A program made the position numbers and the translations under genes. From Ferdinandcohnia salidurans (lineage in GTDB: Bacteria; Bacillota; Bacilli; Bacillales; Bacillaceae_L), in NCBI RefSeq assembly GCF_042680725.1, contig NZ_JBHUEK010000025.1, forward strand, positions 744,001 through 808,000: DNA of 64,000 nt, given 5' to 3'. Shown in pieces: positions 26,134-35,971 of this stretch (its first letter is position 1; each line of letters begins with the position of its first letter). Under the pieces are notes generated by a model. The model did not search any database and was not told where the DNA came from. It saw only the letters and a list, made by a program, of their open reading frames with translations.

Positions 26134-26910
26134 TCACTCCGTCTTATATAAAATTTGTCCTTCGATGGCATTGACATAAATATGTGTTTCATCGTCTATG
26201 ATAACATGCCAAGCTGGGGCCAATAGCTGCGATTCTGAATAGGGGACAAGTGGGTAATACCCAATTTCCACCTTAGATACATGGCTACCTGATTTTATAT
26301 GGAAATTATTAAAAAGGTTTTCTAGGGTTTCCATTGGCTTAATTAACTCCTCCAGCTCATGCTCTTCAAATTCAGGAATTAATGTTTGCTCATAGGATGT
26401 TACCTCATGGTCCTCATTCAGATACAAATAGATGACACCACTTATATTCGCTGATTGTCCAAAGACCTTGTAATTTTTATATTGTTGAATTAAAACAATC
26501 GTTCCAGCTTCTTCATCCACATCCCAAACGGTATATTTGTCACCCGATAGGATATGCTCCTTCGCAAATTGTCCGATTTTCATTTGATCTGTTAAAGAAA
26601 GCTTAATAGGATCAGTAAACGTACCCTTAAGTATGCCAGCAGTATCAATGTTTACGGTTTGATTTTTAAGAGTTTTAACATCCTCTTCTGTAAAAACTTT
26701 AACCTTCCCACTAATATAGCTTAATTCCTTTGGTTCTTTTGGCAAAGCCTCATACGTGATTTCCTCTTCGGCTAGTTTCTCGTCAATACTTAATTCTTTT
26801 AACAAATCGAGTTGACTACTATCCCTTTTTTGAACAAGTTGATATCCTAAAAAGATGTTGAGAATCAAGAAGGTAATGATAAATAAAGACTTGGTTTTAC
26901 TCCAATCCAT
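26134..26910 (-). CDS. walI: WalK regulatory membrane protein WalI (YycI)
   Basis: A 258-residue single-span membrane protein: short cytoplasmic start, helix at about 8-25, and a YycI-type extracytoplasmic domain. With WalH it forms a complex that restrains the sensor kinase WalK. ATG 26910 follows TTTAGGAGGAC and overlaps the end of walH by 14 bp. Confidence 0.92.
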   Translation of the reverse strand: MDWSKTKSLFIITFLILNIFLGYQLVQKRDSSQLDLLKELSIDEKLAEEEITYEALPKEPKELSYISGKVKVFTEEDVKTLKNQTVNIDTAGILKGTFTDPIKLSLTDQMKIGQFAKEHILSGDKYTVWDVDEEAGTIVLIQQYKNYKVFGQSANISGVIYLYLNEDHEVTSYEQTLIPEFEEHELEELIKPMETLENLFNNFHIKSGSHVSKVEIGYYPLVPYSESQLLAPAWHVIIDDETHIYVNAIEGQILYKTE

Positions 26911-28228
26911 CTTTATGTCCTCCTAAATCTTCATTCTTTATCTCAACCCTCTTCCAACTTCCATTATACCTGTAAGTCCAAATCGGTTGAAGTGAAACAA
27001 ACTGGGAATTATCTTCATTCTCTATAAGGTCATAAGCAACTGTCACAGACTCGAGCAATTCAGGATTAAAATTCGGCTTACTTGTGATTTCCTCCATTAC
27101 CTTTTCGCCCTTTGGTAGTGGCACCTTAATTGAGTCCAAATCGATTCGTAAATTTATAGATGGATGAAAATATCTCGCTATATCATTGTTATCCCATTGT
27201 TGGGTAATATCTGTTAGTCCCTTTTGACTAAAAACAGGAATATTTTTTAAATAGAGTTTAAAAACTGTCGTTTGATTCTCTTTACTCCAGCTAAAAAAGC
27301 GGTAATCATCTGTCCAACCAACATGTTCATTAACGAAATCAATGCTTGTTTGAATTAAATCTGTTGTCTGTACTGGTTCTCCACTTATACTTGTTGGATT
27401 CATGAACTCAATATATTTTTGATTATTATAGACTCTTAGTAACCTTGTTCCATCGGTATGAACTTCACCTGTAGTAAGTACATCCTTCTTAACAAGACTT
27501 GAATTTGTGAATAAGCGATCTATGAAGGTATCAATTTCAATCGCATCAATATAATAGTCAACACGTTCTACAGTCGTTGTGTCCTTCGGTAAGTAAACTG
27601 AATTCGTATCTGATAGTTTATATTCAATTTGCTCTGGATATCTCGTCGCCGTTGTAAAGAAGTCTTTTCGAAATTCCCTTGTGAGTCTACTATTGACACG
27701 CCCCTCATATACCAAGTTGTCACCTGTGGACACAAAATACACAATCCCTTCGCCATTTTCTTCTGAATTGACATCAATTACAAATCTGTCAAACGAGATG
27801 AAGGAATAGTCCTTATCATTAATTTTGATAAACGACTTATAAAGCTCCAGAGGAAACGGATCAGGAAAGTATATTTCAACTTGTCCATTTTGCTTTAAGA
27901 ATTCTGCTAAACCTTGATCCTGAACAGTATGTGTGATGTTTTGGACCTCATTAATTTCCCAAGACCTAAGCCTTTTCATGACTCGGTTCAGTTCTGTCTC
28001 GTTATAAGTCCCAAAATGCTGACCATCAATATGATATAGAATTTTAGTAGGCTTTATAATTTCGGAGGCGTCCTTTGTAATATTTGTCGTTACTTCCGCT
28101 ACTAAGTCGTCATCCGTTCCTCCTAAGTGATCATATTGGGGCTGATACGTCCACAAAGACCATGTAAGAACTATGCTAAAAACCACTAAGATGATTAATA
28201 TTGTTGTTTTAATTGATTCATACTTCAT
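26897..28228 (-). CDS. walH: WalK regulatory membrane protein WalH (YycH)
   Basis: A 443-residue YycH-family protein with one N-terminal membrane helix (about 8-26) and a large extracytoplasmic domain. It controls WalK together with WalI. The frame runs to 28237, but ATG 28228 has correct spacing from AGAGG, so it is chosen. It overlaps the end of walK. Confidence 0.92.
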   Translation of the reverse strand: MKYESIKTTILIILVVFSIVLTWSLWTYQPQYDHLGGTDDDLVAEVTTNITKDASEIIKPTKILYHIDGQHFGTYNETELNRVMKRLRSWEINEVQNITHTVQDQGLAEFLKQNGQVEIYFPDPFPLELYKSFIKINDKDYSFISFDRFVIDVNSEENGEGIVYFVSTGDNLVYEGRVNSRLTREFRKDFFTTATRYPEQIEYKLSDTNSVYLPKDTTTVERVDYYIDAIEIDTFIDRLFTNSSLVKKDVLTTGEVHTDGTRLLRVYNNQKYIEFMNPTSISGEPVQTTDLIQTSIDFVNEHVGWTDDYRFFSWSKENQTTVFKLYLKNIPVFSQKGLTDITQQWDNNDIARYFHPSINLRIDLDSIKVPLPKGEKVMEEITSKPNFNPELLESVTVAYDLIENEDNSQFVSLQPIWTYRYNGSWKRVEIKNEDLGGHKDGLE

Positions 28229-30053
28229 CCCAATCATCCTCTAAACCATCTTGATTCACATTGATTGGCAGGGTGAAGAAAATAGTTGTTCCAACCCCTT
28301 CTTCACTTTCAGCCCAAATCCTACCTCCATGAGCAACAACCATCTCTTTGGCAATAGCAAGCCCTAACCCTGTTCCACCTAATTTACGGGTACGTGCTTT
28401 ATCCACTCGGTAAAATCGCTCAAAAATTCGATTGATGTTATCCTTCGGTATTCCAACCCCCTGGTCACCTACACTTACAATGATATCACCATTTGATTCA
28501 GCCACTTGGAAGGTAACTGTTCCTCCCTCAGGTGAATATTTCAAAGCATTTGAAATAATATTATCGAGAACCTGTGTCATCTTATCTTGATCAATTTCCA
28601 GATATATTGGCTTCTCAGGTAAATTTCGAATAAAGGAGATATGCTGCTTCCTTGTCATTTCAAAACGGTCAATAATTCGGTGGAAGTACTTTGTAAAGTC
28701 AATTAAATCCTTGGATAAACGATAATCCTTACTATCTAGTTTTGATAACTTTAGCAAGTCATTGACCAACCTAATCATACGTTCTGTTTCGGTTTGCGTT
28801 ACATCTAAAAATTGAGGCGCAATCTTTTCATCCTGCCAAGCACCATCTGCTAGTGCTTCAAGATAGCTCCGCATTGTCGTTAATGGTGTTCGTAATTCAT
28901 GTGAAACATTTGCTACAAACTCTCGTCTCTCACTTTCAATCTTTTCTTGCTCGGTTACATCATATAAGACAGCAATTAAACCATTGATAATGCCTGATTC
29001 CTTTTTAATAACTGAAAAACTAACCTTTATAATGTATTGCTTTTTATGTGTACTAAAATCAAGGATTTCCGTATCAATATCATGAACAAGCTGCTCAAAT
29101 GTATATTGCTCATCTAAACCTAAGACGGAAACAATTGATTGATCAAGGACTGTTTCACGTGAAACATCTAGCATGTCGATTGCAGGCGTATTGATTAAGA
29201 TAATCCGTCCCTTTTTATCGGTTGCAATTACCCCATCTGTCATATGTGCAAGGACAGAAGAGAGCTTGCGACGTTCCCCTTCTGTTGTCGCCTGTGCATC
29301 TTGTATTTTTTTTGATAAATTGTTGAAGGTCATAGCAAGTTGACCTATCTCGTCATGGCCGAATACTTTTACCTTCTTTGAAAAATTACCTCTTCCTAAT
29401 TCTAAAACATGCTTTCTCATTGCTGAAATTGGTCTTGTAATCGTTTGAGCAACAAAGATTCCAAGGACTGCCGTAATCGCCATCGCAATTCCAGTACCCG
29501 TTACAAAGATATCATTGATTTCCTTAATATCATCATAGACATTTTCCATCCTTGCGGTTAAAAAGATCGCACCGATGATATCTCCATTCGAACGAATCGG
29601 TGTTGAAGATTCATACATCCGATCATAAGTAGATATATCTAAGCGAACATTATCTGGGTTGTCACCAAGCAATAACGTACGTTTGACCGAATCCTCATTC
29701 GTTTTCCGTCCAACAATTCCTTGACTGTACGGGTTTGAGCTTCCAACTACACGACTTTTGTTATCGATAACCCGAATCTCCTGGATATCTTCAGACTCAT
29801 AGTCCTGCAAAATATTTCGGATATCTTTTTCTAATGTAGAAGGATCTTCCCTCTCTTTATTCATTTCCTGCTCAATACTAAAAGCAAGTATATTGACCCG
29901 TTCATTTAAGGACACTTTAAAATTTTCTACCAATCGCAACTCCAATTTGCCTATAAAATAAACACCAATAATTTGCATCGCAATTAATATTAAAAGCAAA
30001 TAGATGAGTGCAAATTTAAAATGAATGGATTGAAAAAAACCTAGTCTTTTCAT
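28218..30053 (-). CDS. walK: Essential cell-wall sensor histidine kinase WalK
   Basis: A 611-residue kinase: membrane helix 1 (about 13-35), extracytoplasmic PDC-type sensor (36-180), helix 2 (about 183-203), HAMP (204-256), PAS (about 262-370), HisKA with His385 in NVSHELRTP, and an HATPase domain ending GTTIFFTLP. It controls cell-wall hydrolases through WalR. A perfect parS site lies within its coding sequence at codons for VSRET. Confidence 0.97.
   Translation of the reverse strand: MKRLGFFQSIHFKFALIYLLLILIAMQIIGVYFIGKLELRLVENFKVSLNERVNILAFSIEQEMNKEREDPSTLEKDIRNILQDYESEDIQEIRVIDNKSRVVGSSNPYSQGIVGRKTNEDSVKRTLLLGDNPDNVRLDISTYDRMYESSTPIRSNGDIIGAIFLTARMENVYDDIKEINDIFVTGTGIAMAITAVLGIFVAQTITRPISAMRKHVLELGRGNFSKKVKVFGHDEIGQLAMTFNNLSKKIQDAQATTEGERRKLSSVLAHMTDGVIATDKKGRIILINTPAIDMLDVSRETVLDQSIVSVLGLDEQYTFEQLVHDIDTEILDFSTHKKQYIIKVSFSVIKKESGIINGLIAVLYDVTEQEKIESERREFVANVSHELRTPLTTMRSYLEALADGAWQDEKIAPQFLDVTQTETERMIRLVNDLLKLSKLDSKDYRLSKDLIDFTKYFHRIIDRFEMTRKQHISFIRNLPEKPIYLEIDQDKMTQVLDNIISNALKYSPEGGTVTFQVAESNGDIIVSVGDQGVGIPKDNINRIFERFYRVDKARTRKLGGTGLGLAIAKEMVVAHGGRIWAESEEGVGTTIFFTLPINVNQDGLEDDWDEV
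29151..29166. other. parS site inside walK
   Basis: TGTTTCACGTGAAACA, a perfect match to the parS consensus TGTTNCACGTGAAACA bound by ParB (Spo0J). Confidence 0.9.
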
Positions 30054-30061
30054 TTCTGAAT

Positions 30062-30769
30062 TTACTCCTGATCAGGGTTTCGTAAATAGTAGCCCACTCC
30101 ACGTCTTGTGACAATCCAGGTTGGATGACTCGGACTATCTTCAATTTTTTCACGTAAGCGGCGTACGGTTACATCAACTGTACGTACATCTCCAAAATAA
30201 TCATATCCCCATACCGTTTGTAATAAATGTTCTCGTGTCATTACTTGACCTAAGTGCTTGGCTAAATAGTGCAACAGTTCAAATTCACGATGTGTTAATT
30301 CGATTGTCTCTCCACGTTTACTCACCACATAGGCATCTGGATGAATCACAAGTGAACCCACTGCAATCTCACTTGTTGTTTCCTGGCTAACCGCCTCAGA
30401 AATTTGCTGGTGTCTTCGGAGGTTTGCCTTTACCCTTGCAAGGAGTTCTCTCGTACTAAAAGGCTTAGTAACATAGTCGTCAGCTCCTAGCTCAAGCCCT
30501 AATACTTTATCAATTTCAGAGTCTTTTGCTGTTAGCATAACGATTGGCATATCATACTTTTTTCGTACCTCTCGACAAACCTCCATGCCATCTTTATGTG
30601 GAAGCATGATATCAAGAAGAATGAGGTCAGGATTTACTTCCTCTACTTTTTCTAAAGCCTCATTACCATCATAGGCGCAAATGACTTTATACCCCTCCTT
30701 TTCAAGATTAAATTGTAATATATCCGCAATTGGTTTCTCATCATCAACTACAAGAATTACTTTTTCCAT
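30062..30769 (-). CDS. walR: Essential response regulator WalR
   Basis: A 235-residue OmpR-family regulator: receiver domain with Asp in LILLDIMLP (about residue 53) and the conserved Lys in VTKPF, and a C-terminal winged helix ending RRGVGYYLRNPDQE. It is first in the walRKHIJ operon. The ATG follows a GAAGGAGAAA site. A TATAAT-like -10 lies near 30820-30832 on the minus strand, without a good -35. Confidence 0.97.
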   Translation of the reverse strand: MEKVILVVDDEKPIADILQFNLEKEGYKVICAYDGNEALEKVEEVNPDLILLDIMLPHKDGMEVCREVRKKYDMPIVMLTAKDSEIDKVLGLELGADDYVTKPFSTRELLARVKANLRRHQQISEAVSQETTSEIAVGSLVIHPDAYVVSKRGETIELTHREFELLHYLAKHLGQVMTREHLLQTVWGYDYFGDVRTVDVTVRRLREKIEDSPSHPTWIVTRRGVGYYLRNPDQE

Positions 30770-30977
30770 TCACTTTTTCTCCTTCACAATGAAATAAAAA
30801 CCTTTACCACCTAATACAGTTTTCATATTATATAGTTCGTATTGTTCCTTTTATTTTGTTCCTTTACCTCTAACTTTAGCAGAAAAAGGGAGGTATATCA
30901 TCAGAAGTGTAAAAAAAACCAGTGATATAGGTCGTCCGTCCAATCTCTACTTCTATTTTATCGTTCTTTATACTTAT

Positions 30978-31007
30978 GAAAAAAGCCTTCAGCATCATGC
31001 TGAAGGC
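30978..31007 (-). terminator. Terminator of the M23 peptidase gene
   Basis: GCCTTCAGCAT / ATGCTGAAGGC, an 11-bp perfect stem with a one-base centre, followed by T on the minus strand. Confidence 0.85.
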
Positions 31008-31022
31008 GTATATTGGCAATTA

Positions 31023-32456
31023 TTATAAGTAATCTAATGGGTTTTTCAATGCTCCATTAATATATAATTCGAAATGTAGGTGAGTTCCTGTTGAGTTACC
31101 AGTTGAACCCATTACACCAATTTGTTGGCCCTTCGTTACGGTTTGTCCAACACGAACATTAAGGGATGACATATGAGCATAAATGGTTTTCATACCATTG
31201 TTATGGTTAATCACAATTTTATTACCAAAGCCGCCAGAATATCCAGCCTCTACAACTGTCCCATTGTCTGCTGCTTTTATCGTATAATTACTTGGTCTTG
31301 CAATATCAATACCTTTATGGAGTTGTCCCCATCTATATCCTACATGACTGGAGATATAACCACCAACTGCTGGCCATGCTAGCTGACCTGATCCTCTGGA
31401 TGGAACAACCTTCGTTCCTTTTTCAATGATTTCTGCAACAGGCTCTTTGACGATTGTTTCATTAAGTTTCTTTGTTTCAGCATTCACGCCATTAACCATT
31501 TTATATTCATAGTGAACAGTCTTTTCACCCTCTTGACCTTCTTGAGTGACTTTTCTGTCCCCTTTATACATCTCTGAGTTTTCATTAACTTTTGTTTCAA
31601 AATTAATCGTTTCTTTTTTATTTTGCTCCATCTTTACTACAACTGTTAAAAATGGCTTATACGCTGTTACATTTAATTCTTGTCCAATTTTTATGAGTGT
31701 ATCCGCTGTAATTTCCGGGTTTAACGCTAATAATTCAGCTGTCGCTAAATCATGGTCTACCGCGATAGAACCTAGTACATCTCCTTCTTTAACTTGGTAC
31801 TTTTTCTCTTCTAATGTACCTTTTTGAAGCAATGTAACGGTATCAGTCGGATTATGGATTTGCTCCGGTGAAACTTTTTCAGCGGAAATTGAAACCTTTT
31901 CCTCAAATGAAACGTCTAATAAACGAGATTGTCCTTCAGCTAATGCAGGCAAAGGTTGTTCTGCGTTTTCTCTCGCTTCAAGTTCTTTCAATTGCTCTTC
32001 TTTTACATATTGTAATTTTAATTGTTTAAGAGCCTCATTCGCTTCTTCTTCATCTTTTAGATAGGCAACTGGTTCTCCATCGATCATAATTGCCTTAGCT
32101 TGTGCTGCAATTTCAATCTCAGATTCTAGCACCTTTACTGTGTTTTCATTATTGAAAGTAGGATGAAAAGCCTGTTCTTCAATAATTGAAACATTATCAG
32201 CAACTAAAGAAAGCTCTTTATATTGATCTTGTAAGGAATCTACCTTTTGTTCGACTACCTCTTCTACTACATTCTTGGAATCAACTGTTCCAACTCTATT
32301 GCCATCTATGTATACATGATACACTGTTTGGATTTTCGTATCAGCTGATACTGATCCAAAAACTAATGTTGAAAGTGCAACTGATGTTATCGCAACTCGT
32401 TTAAACAAAGTCATATATTTTCTTGGTGTTTTATTTGTATTATTTTGGTTTGACAC
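31023..32456 (-). CDS. Cell-wall M23 metallopeptidase with LysM and G5 domains
   Basis: A 477-residue secreted peptidoglycan hydrolase. A membrane/signal helix (about 16-38) ends near SVSADT. A LysM domain with YQVKEGDVLGSIA begins near residue 220. A G5 domain is seen near 275-350, and a C-terminal M23 domain shows HKGIDIARP and THLHFEL, which hold the zinc ligands. M23 enzymes cut peptide cross-links. The frame extends to 32570, but GTG 32456 with GGGAGGAAA is the likely start. It lies between purA and walR. Confidence 0.88.
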   Translation of the reverse strand: MSNQNNTNKTPRKYMTLFKRVAITSVALSTLVFGSVSADTKIQTVYHVYIDGNRVGTVDSKNVVEEVVEQKVDSLQDQYKELSLVADNVSIIEEQAFHPTFNNENTVKVLESEIEIAAQAKAIMIDGEPVAYLKDEEEANEALKQLKLQYVKEEQLKELEARENAEQPLPALAEGQSRLLDVSFEEKVSISAEKVSPEQIHNPTDTVTLLQKGTLEEKKYQVKEGDVLGSIAVDHDLATAELLALNPEITADTLIKIGQELNVTAYKPFLTVVVKMEQNKKETINFETKVNENSEMYKGDRKVTQEGQEGEKTVHYEYKMVNGVNAETKKLNETIVKEPVAEIIEKGTKVVPSRGSGQLAWPAVGGYISSHVGYRWGQLHKGIDIARPSNYTIKAADNGTVVEAGYSGGFGNKIVINHNNGMKTIYAHMSSLNVRVGQTVTKGQQIGVMGSTGNSTGTHLHFELYINGALKNPLDYL

Positions 32457-32636
32457 GGTCTTTCCTCCCTGAACAAAGGTTGCTTGTCCGAAAATTTCGT
32501 TCATCTCACCTTGTGAGTTGAAAAGCGTTGTCTTACAAAATACGCCAAGACGTATTATATCGTTCGACAATTCTCCCTAATTTACACTTTATTAATTTAC
32601 CATAGAATTTGAAAAAAAGTATAATAGTTTCCAATA

Positions 32637-32653
32637 TGTAATATAATTGTAGT
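32637..32653 (+). promoter_or_regulatory. Candidate WalR binding site
   Basis: TGTAAT, five bases, TGTAGT: 11 of 12 positions fit the WalR consensus TGTWAH-N5-TGTWAH. It overlaps the -35 region of the candidate peptidase promoter, where an activator would sit. Confidence 0.45.
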
Positions 32654-32867
32654 ATTACTGACAATTTTTTACACAAAATATGTAGGATTTTGACATTGAA
32701 ATGAGCCTTTCCTCTCATTAATCCGTAAATTTTTTAAAGATTTATGTCGTTTTTGCACGACGAAAGACACCATAGCAAAATATTGCATGGTGATATAGTC
32801 ATGAAAAAGATATTCGAATTTACTTAGGCTTTCAGTGGAAGTAGGTTGGTTTTTGGCAAATTTTAAA

Positions 32868-32900
32868 ATAAAAAAACATAGCTGTTTCCAACTATGTTTT
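32868..32900 (-). terminator. Terminator of purA
   Basis: AAACATAG pairs with CTATGTTT around a 10-nt loop and is followed by T on the minus strand. Confidence 0.8.
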
Positions 32901-32908
32901 TCATGATA

Positions 32909-34195
32909 TTAGCTATATATATTTCGCACTACGTTTGTTTGTGTTCGGTCCGGTCCAACTGAGAATACAGATAATGGGATACCAGTTAACTGAGATATAC
33001 GCTCAACATAGTTTCGAGCATTCTCTGGTAATTCATCTAACTTTTTCATTTCCGTAATATCCTCAGTCCAGCCTGGAAACTCTTCATAGACTGGCTCACA
33101 TTCTGCGAGAATTTTTAAACTAGCCGGGTATTCCTCAATTAGCTCCCCTTTGTATCGATAGGCCACGCAAATTTTTAATGTTTCAATTCCTGTTAAAACA
33201 TCAATGGAATTAAGAGATAAATCAGTAACTCCACTTACCCGTCTTGCATGACGTACGACTACACTATCAAACCAGCCAACTCTTCGTGGACGTCCAGTAG
33301 TCGTTCCATACTCACGACCAACCTCGCGGATTTGATGACCAATCTCATCGTTTAGCTCCGTTGGGAAAGGTCCGTCTCCTACACGTGTTGTATAGGCTTT
33401 TGAAACCCCTACTACACGACTTATTTTAGTAGGGCCAACTCCAGAACCAATTGTAACCCCACCCGCTACTGGATTTGAGGATGTAACAAATGGATACGTT
33501 CCCTGATCAATATCTAACATAACACCTTGGGCACCTTCAAATAGAACACGACGTCCATCATCTAGAGCATCATTCAACACAACAGATGTATCACAAACAT
33601 ATTTAACGATTTGCTGTCCATATTCATAATACTCATCTACGATATCCTCTAGCGAAAAACCTTTTGTTTCATAAACCTTTTCGAATAGACGATTCTTCTC
33701 AGTAAGGTTATGTGAAAGTTTTTCCTCAAACACTTCTCGGTCAAGTAAGTCTGCAATCCGAATTCCCACTCTAGAAGCCTTATCCATATAGGCAGGTCCA
33801 ATTCCTTTTTTTGTAGTCCCTATTTTGTTTATCCCTTTGTATTCTTCTTCTAATTCATCCAACTTAATATGATAAGGAAGAATCACATGGGCACGATTGC
33901 TTATACGTAGATTATCTGTATGAACACCCTTGTCATGCAAATAGGCAAGTTCTTTGACTAATGCCTTTGGGTCAACTACCATACCATTGCCGATGACACA
34001 GATTTTCTCTGGATAAAAAATGCCTGATGGAATCAAATGAAGTTTGTACGTTTCTCCATTAAATACGATTGTATGTCCCGCATTGTTTCCACCCTGATAT
34101 CTAGCTACTACTTCAGCCTTTTCTGAAAGAAAGTCAGTAATTTTCCCCTTTCCTTCATCTCCCCATTGTGTTCCTACAACTACGACTGCTGACAT
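32909..34195 (-). CDS. purA: Adenylosuccinate synthetase
   Basis: A 428-residue enzyme that joins IMO-derived IMP and aspartate using GTP, the first committed step to AMP. N-terminal GTQWGDEGKGK (GTP loop), the NNAGHT segment and the C-terminal SVGPDR are all present. The upstream region carries a PurBox-like pair. Confidence 0.98.
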   Translation of the reverse strand: MSAVVVVGTQWGDEGKGKITDFLSEKAEVVARYQGGNNAGHTIVFNGETYKLHLIPSGIFYPEKICVIGNGMVVDPKALVKELAYLHDKGVHTDNLRISNRAHVILPYHIKLDELEEEYKGINKIGTTKKGIGPAYMDKASRVGIRIADLLDREVFEEKLSHNLTEKNRLFEKVYETKGFSLEDIVDEYYEYGQQIVKYVCDTSVVLNDALDDGRRVLFEGAQGVMLDIDQGTYPFVTSSNPVAGGVTIGSGVGPTKISRVVGVSKAYTTRVGDGPFPTELNDEIGHQIREVGREYGTTTGRPRRVGWFDSVVVRHARRVSGVTDLSLNSIDVLTGIETLKICVAYRYKGELIEEYPASLKILAECEPVYEEFPGWTEDITEMKKLDELPENARNYVERISQLTGIPLSVFSVGPDRTQTNVVRNIYS

Positions 34196-34277
34196 TACTA
34201 TGCACCCCCAGGGTTAATATAAAGATATTGTTCATTTCCAGTCAATATTTTAACAGTTTTCTTTCTCTATTACAACC

Positions 34278-34321
34278 AAATACGAACATTATATTGTGAT
34301 AAAAATTAAACATTCGTCTTT
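34278..34321 (-). promoter_or_regulatory. PurBox-like inverted pair and -10 of purA
   Basis: AAATACGAACATT (34278-34290) fits 12 of 13 positions of the PurR half-site; an inverted, weaker copy lies at 34309-34321, about 18 bp away. TATAAT at 34293-34288 (minus strand) overlaps the first. This fits repression of purA by PurR. Confidence 0.5.
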
Positions 34322-34360
34322 ATTATTTGACTTAATCTCCAATAATATGTAAGAAAAACA

Positions 34361-34397
34361 AAAAAAGACGTATCATCACACTTTGATACGTCTTTTT
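34361..34397 (-). terminator. Terminator of the replicative helicase gene
   Basis: GACGTATCA / TGATACGTC extended by A/T pairs, followed by T on the minus strand. Confidence 0.85.
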
Positions 34398-34427
34398 CCT
34401 GTATTCAGGTACGCTTTAACATTCTTC

Positions 34428-35792
34428 TTACGCACCTGGTGGCATATTAGCATCATCAAACCTTCGTTCCAGATTGACGAATTTATTATATTCTTTAACA
34501 AATGCCAACGAAACTGTTCCAACCGGGCCGTTACGTTGTTTAGCAATAATGATCTCAATAATATTCTTATTCTCTGACTCTTTATCATAGTAATCATCAC
34601 GGTATAAGAACGCAACAATATCAGCATCCTGCTCGATACTCCCTGATTCACGAATATCAGACATCATTGGACGCTTGTCCTGTCTTTGCTCTACCCCACG
34701 GGATAACTGTGATAAGGCAATAACAGGAACCTTTAATTCACGTGCTAATGCTTTTAAAGAACGCGAGATTTCTGATACCTCTTGTTGGCGGTTTTCGCCG
34801 CTTCTTCCATTACCTTGTATCAACTGAAGGTAATCGATGAGGATCATTCCTAATCCACTTTCCTGCTTAAGTCTACGGCATTTTGAACGAATATCATTCA
34901 CACGAATACCAGGGGTATCATCAATATAAATTCCTGAGTTGGATAAGCTACCCATTGCCATTGTTAGCTTACTCCAATCTTCAGGTGTTAAGGAACCAGT
35001 ACGTAGATTTTGTGCATTAATGTTGCCCTCTGCACAAAGCATCCTCATTACTAGCTGCTCAGCACCCATCTCTAGACTAAAGATAGCGACATTCTCATCT
35101 GTCTTAGTTGCTACGTTTTGCGCAATATTAAGAGCAAATGCTGTCTTACCAACAGATGGACGGGCTGCTACGATAATTAAATCATTTCGCTGGAATCCGG
35201 CTGTCATCTTGTCAAGCTCTGTAAACCCAGTAGGAATACCGGTAATATCCCCTACACGATTATGAAGAGTTTCAATATTATCATAGGTCTGAACGAGAAC
35301 ATCCTTAATATTTTGGAAAGCACCCGCATTTTTACGGTTCGCGACTTCCATAATATTTTTTTCGGCCTCACCTAAAAGTGCATCGACCTCGTCTTCTCGT
35401 GAATAACCATCCGTAGCAATCGTTGTTGCTGTGCGAATCAAGCGGCGTAGTATTGATTTTTCTTCAATAATCTTCGCGTAGTATTCAATATTCCCAGCTG
35501 TTGGAACGGAACTCGCCAATTCACTTAAGTACGAAACGCCACCTATTTCATCTAAAATTTTCGCATCCGCTAACTCGGAGGTAACCGTTACTAGGTCAAC
35601 TGGTTCACCTTTATCTGATAGATTAAGCATCGCGTCAAAAATCTTCTGGTGAGCTGTCCGATAAAAGTCCTCTGGAATCAATACTTCTGAAGCAAGAGTT
35701 AAAGAGCTTGGTTCTAGAAAAATAGCACCTAAAACAGCTTGCTCAGCCTCTATATTTTGCGGAGGAATACGATCAGCAAAAATGTCACTCAA
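34428..35792 (-). CDS. dnaB: Replicative DNA helicase DnaB (DnaC in B. subtilis)
   Basis: A 454-residue hexameric helicase: N-terminal DnaB domain, linker, and RecA-like domain with Walker A ARPSVGKTAFALNIAQN (about 205-221), Walker B MILIDYLQLI and the C-terminal ADIVAFLYRDDYY. It unwinds the fork. A B. subtilis-type name would be dnaC. Confidence 0.97.
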   Translation of the reverse strand: MSDIFADRIPPQNIEAEQAVLGAIFLEPSSLTLASEVLIPEDFYRTAHQKIFDAMLNLSDKGEPVDLVTVTSELADAKILDEIGGVSYLSELASSVPTAGNIEYYAKIIEEKSILRRLIRTATTIATDGYSREDEVDALLGEAEKNIMEVANRKNAGAFQNIKDVLVQTYDNIETLHNRVGDITGIPTGFTELDKMTAGFQRNDLIIVAARPSVGKTAFALNIAQNVATKTDENVAIFSLEMGAEQLVMRMLCAEGNINAQNLRTGSLTPEDWSKLTMAMGSLSNSGIYIDDTPGIRVNDIRSKCRRLKQESGLGMILIDYLQLIQGNGRSGENRQQEVSEISRSLKALARELKVPVIALSQLSRGVEQRQDKRPMMSDIRESGSIEQDADIVAFLYRDDYYDKESENKNIIEIIIAKQRNGPVGTVSLAFVKEYNKFVNLERRFDDANMPPGA

Positions 35793-35895
35793 CTATTCTC
35801 CACTCCCTTTACATACTTTTTTATGTCTATCTATCTATTATACTTCTCTTTTATTTAATTCCAATGGTAAAAGCTTTATTAACATTCATGTAAAT

Positions 35896-35931
35896 AAAAA
35901 ATGTGATCTTGTATGTAAACAAAACCACATT
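35896..35931 (-). terminator. Weak terminator after rplI
   Basis: AATGTG pairs with CACATT across a 20-nt loop, with T on the minus strand; low stem strength. Confidence 0.4.
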
Positions 35932-35971
35932 CTTCATTCTATCTGTTTTCCCTATTCAGTTTCAATGGAAA

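Larger units (their letters stand above)
32457..32908. other. Upstream region of the M23 peptidase gene
   Basis: It holds the peptidase ribosome binding site, a candidate promoter (-10 TATACT, 32618-32623 on the minus strand), a WalR-box-like repeat and, at the right, the purA terminator. Nothing else is apparent. Confidence 0.5.
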
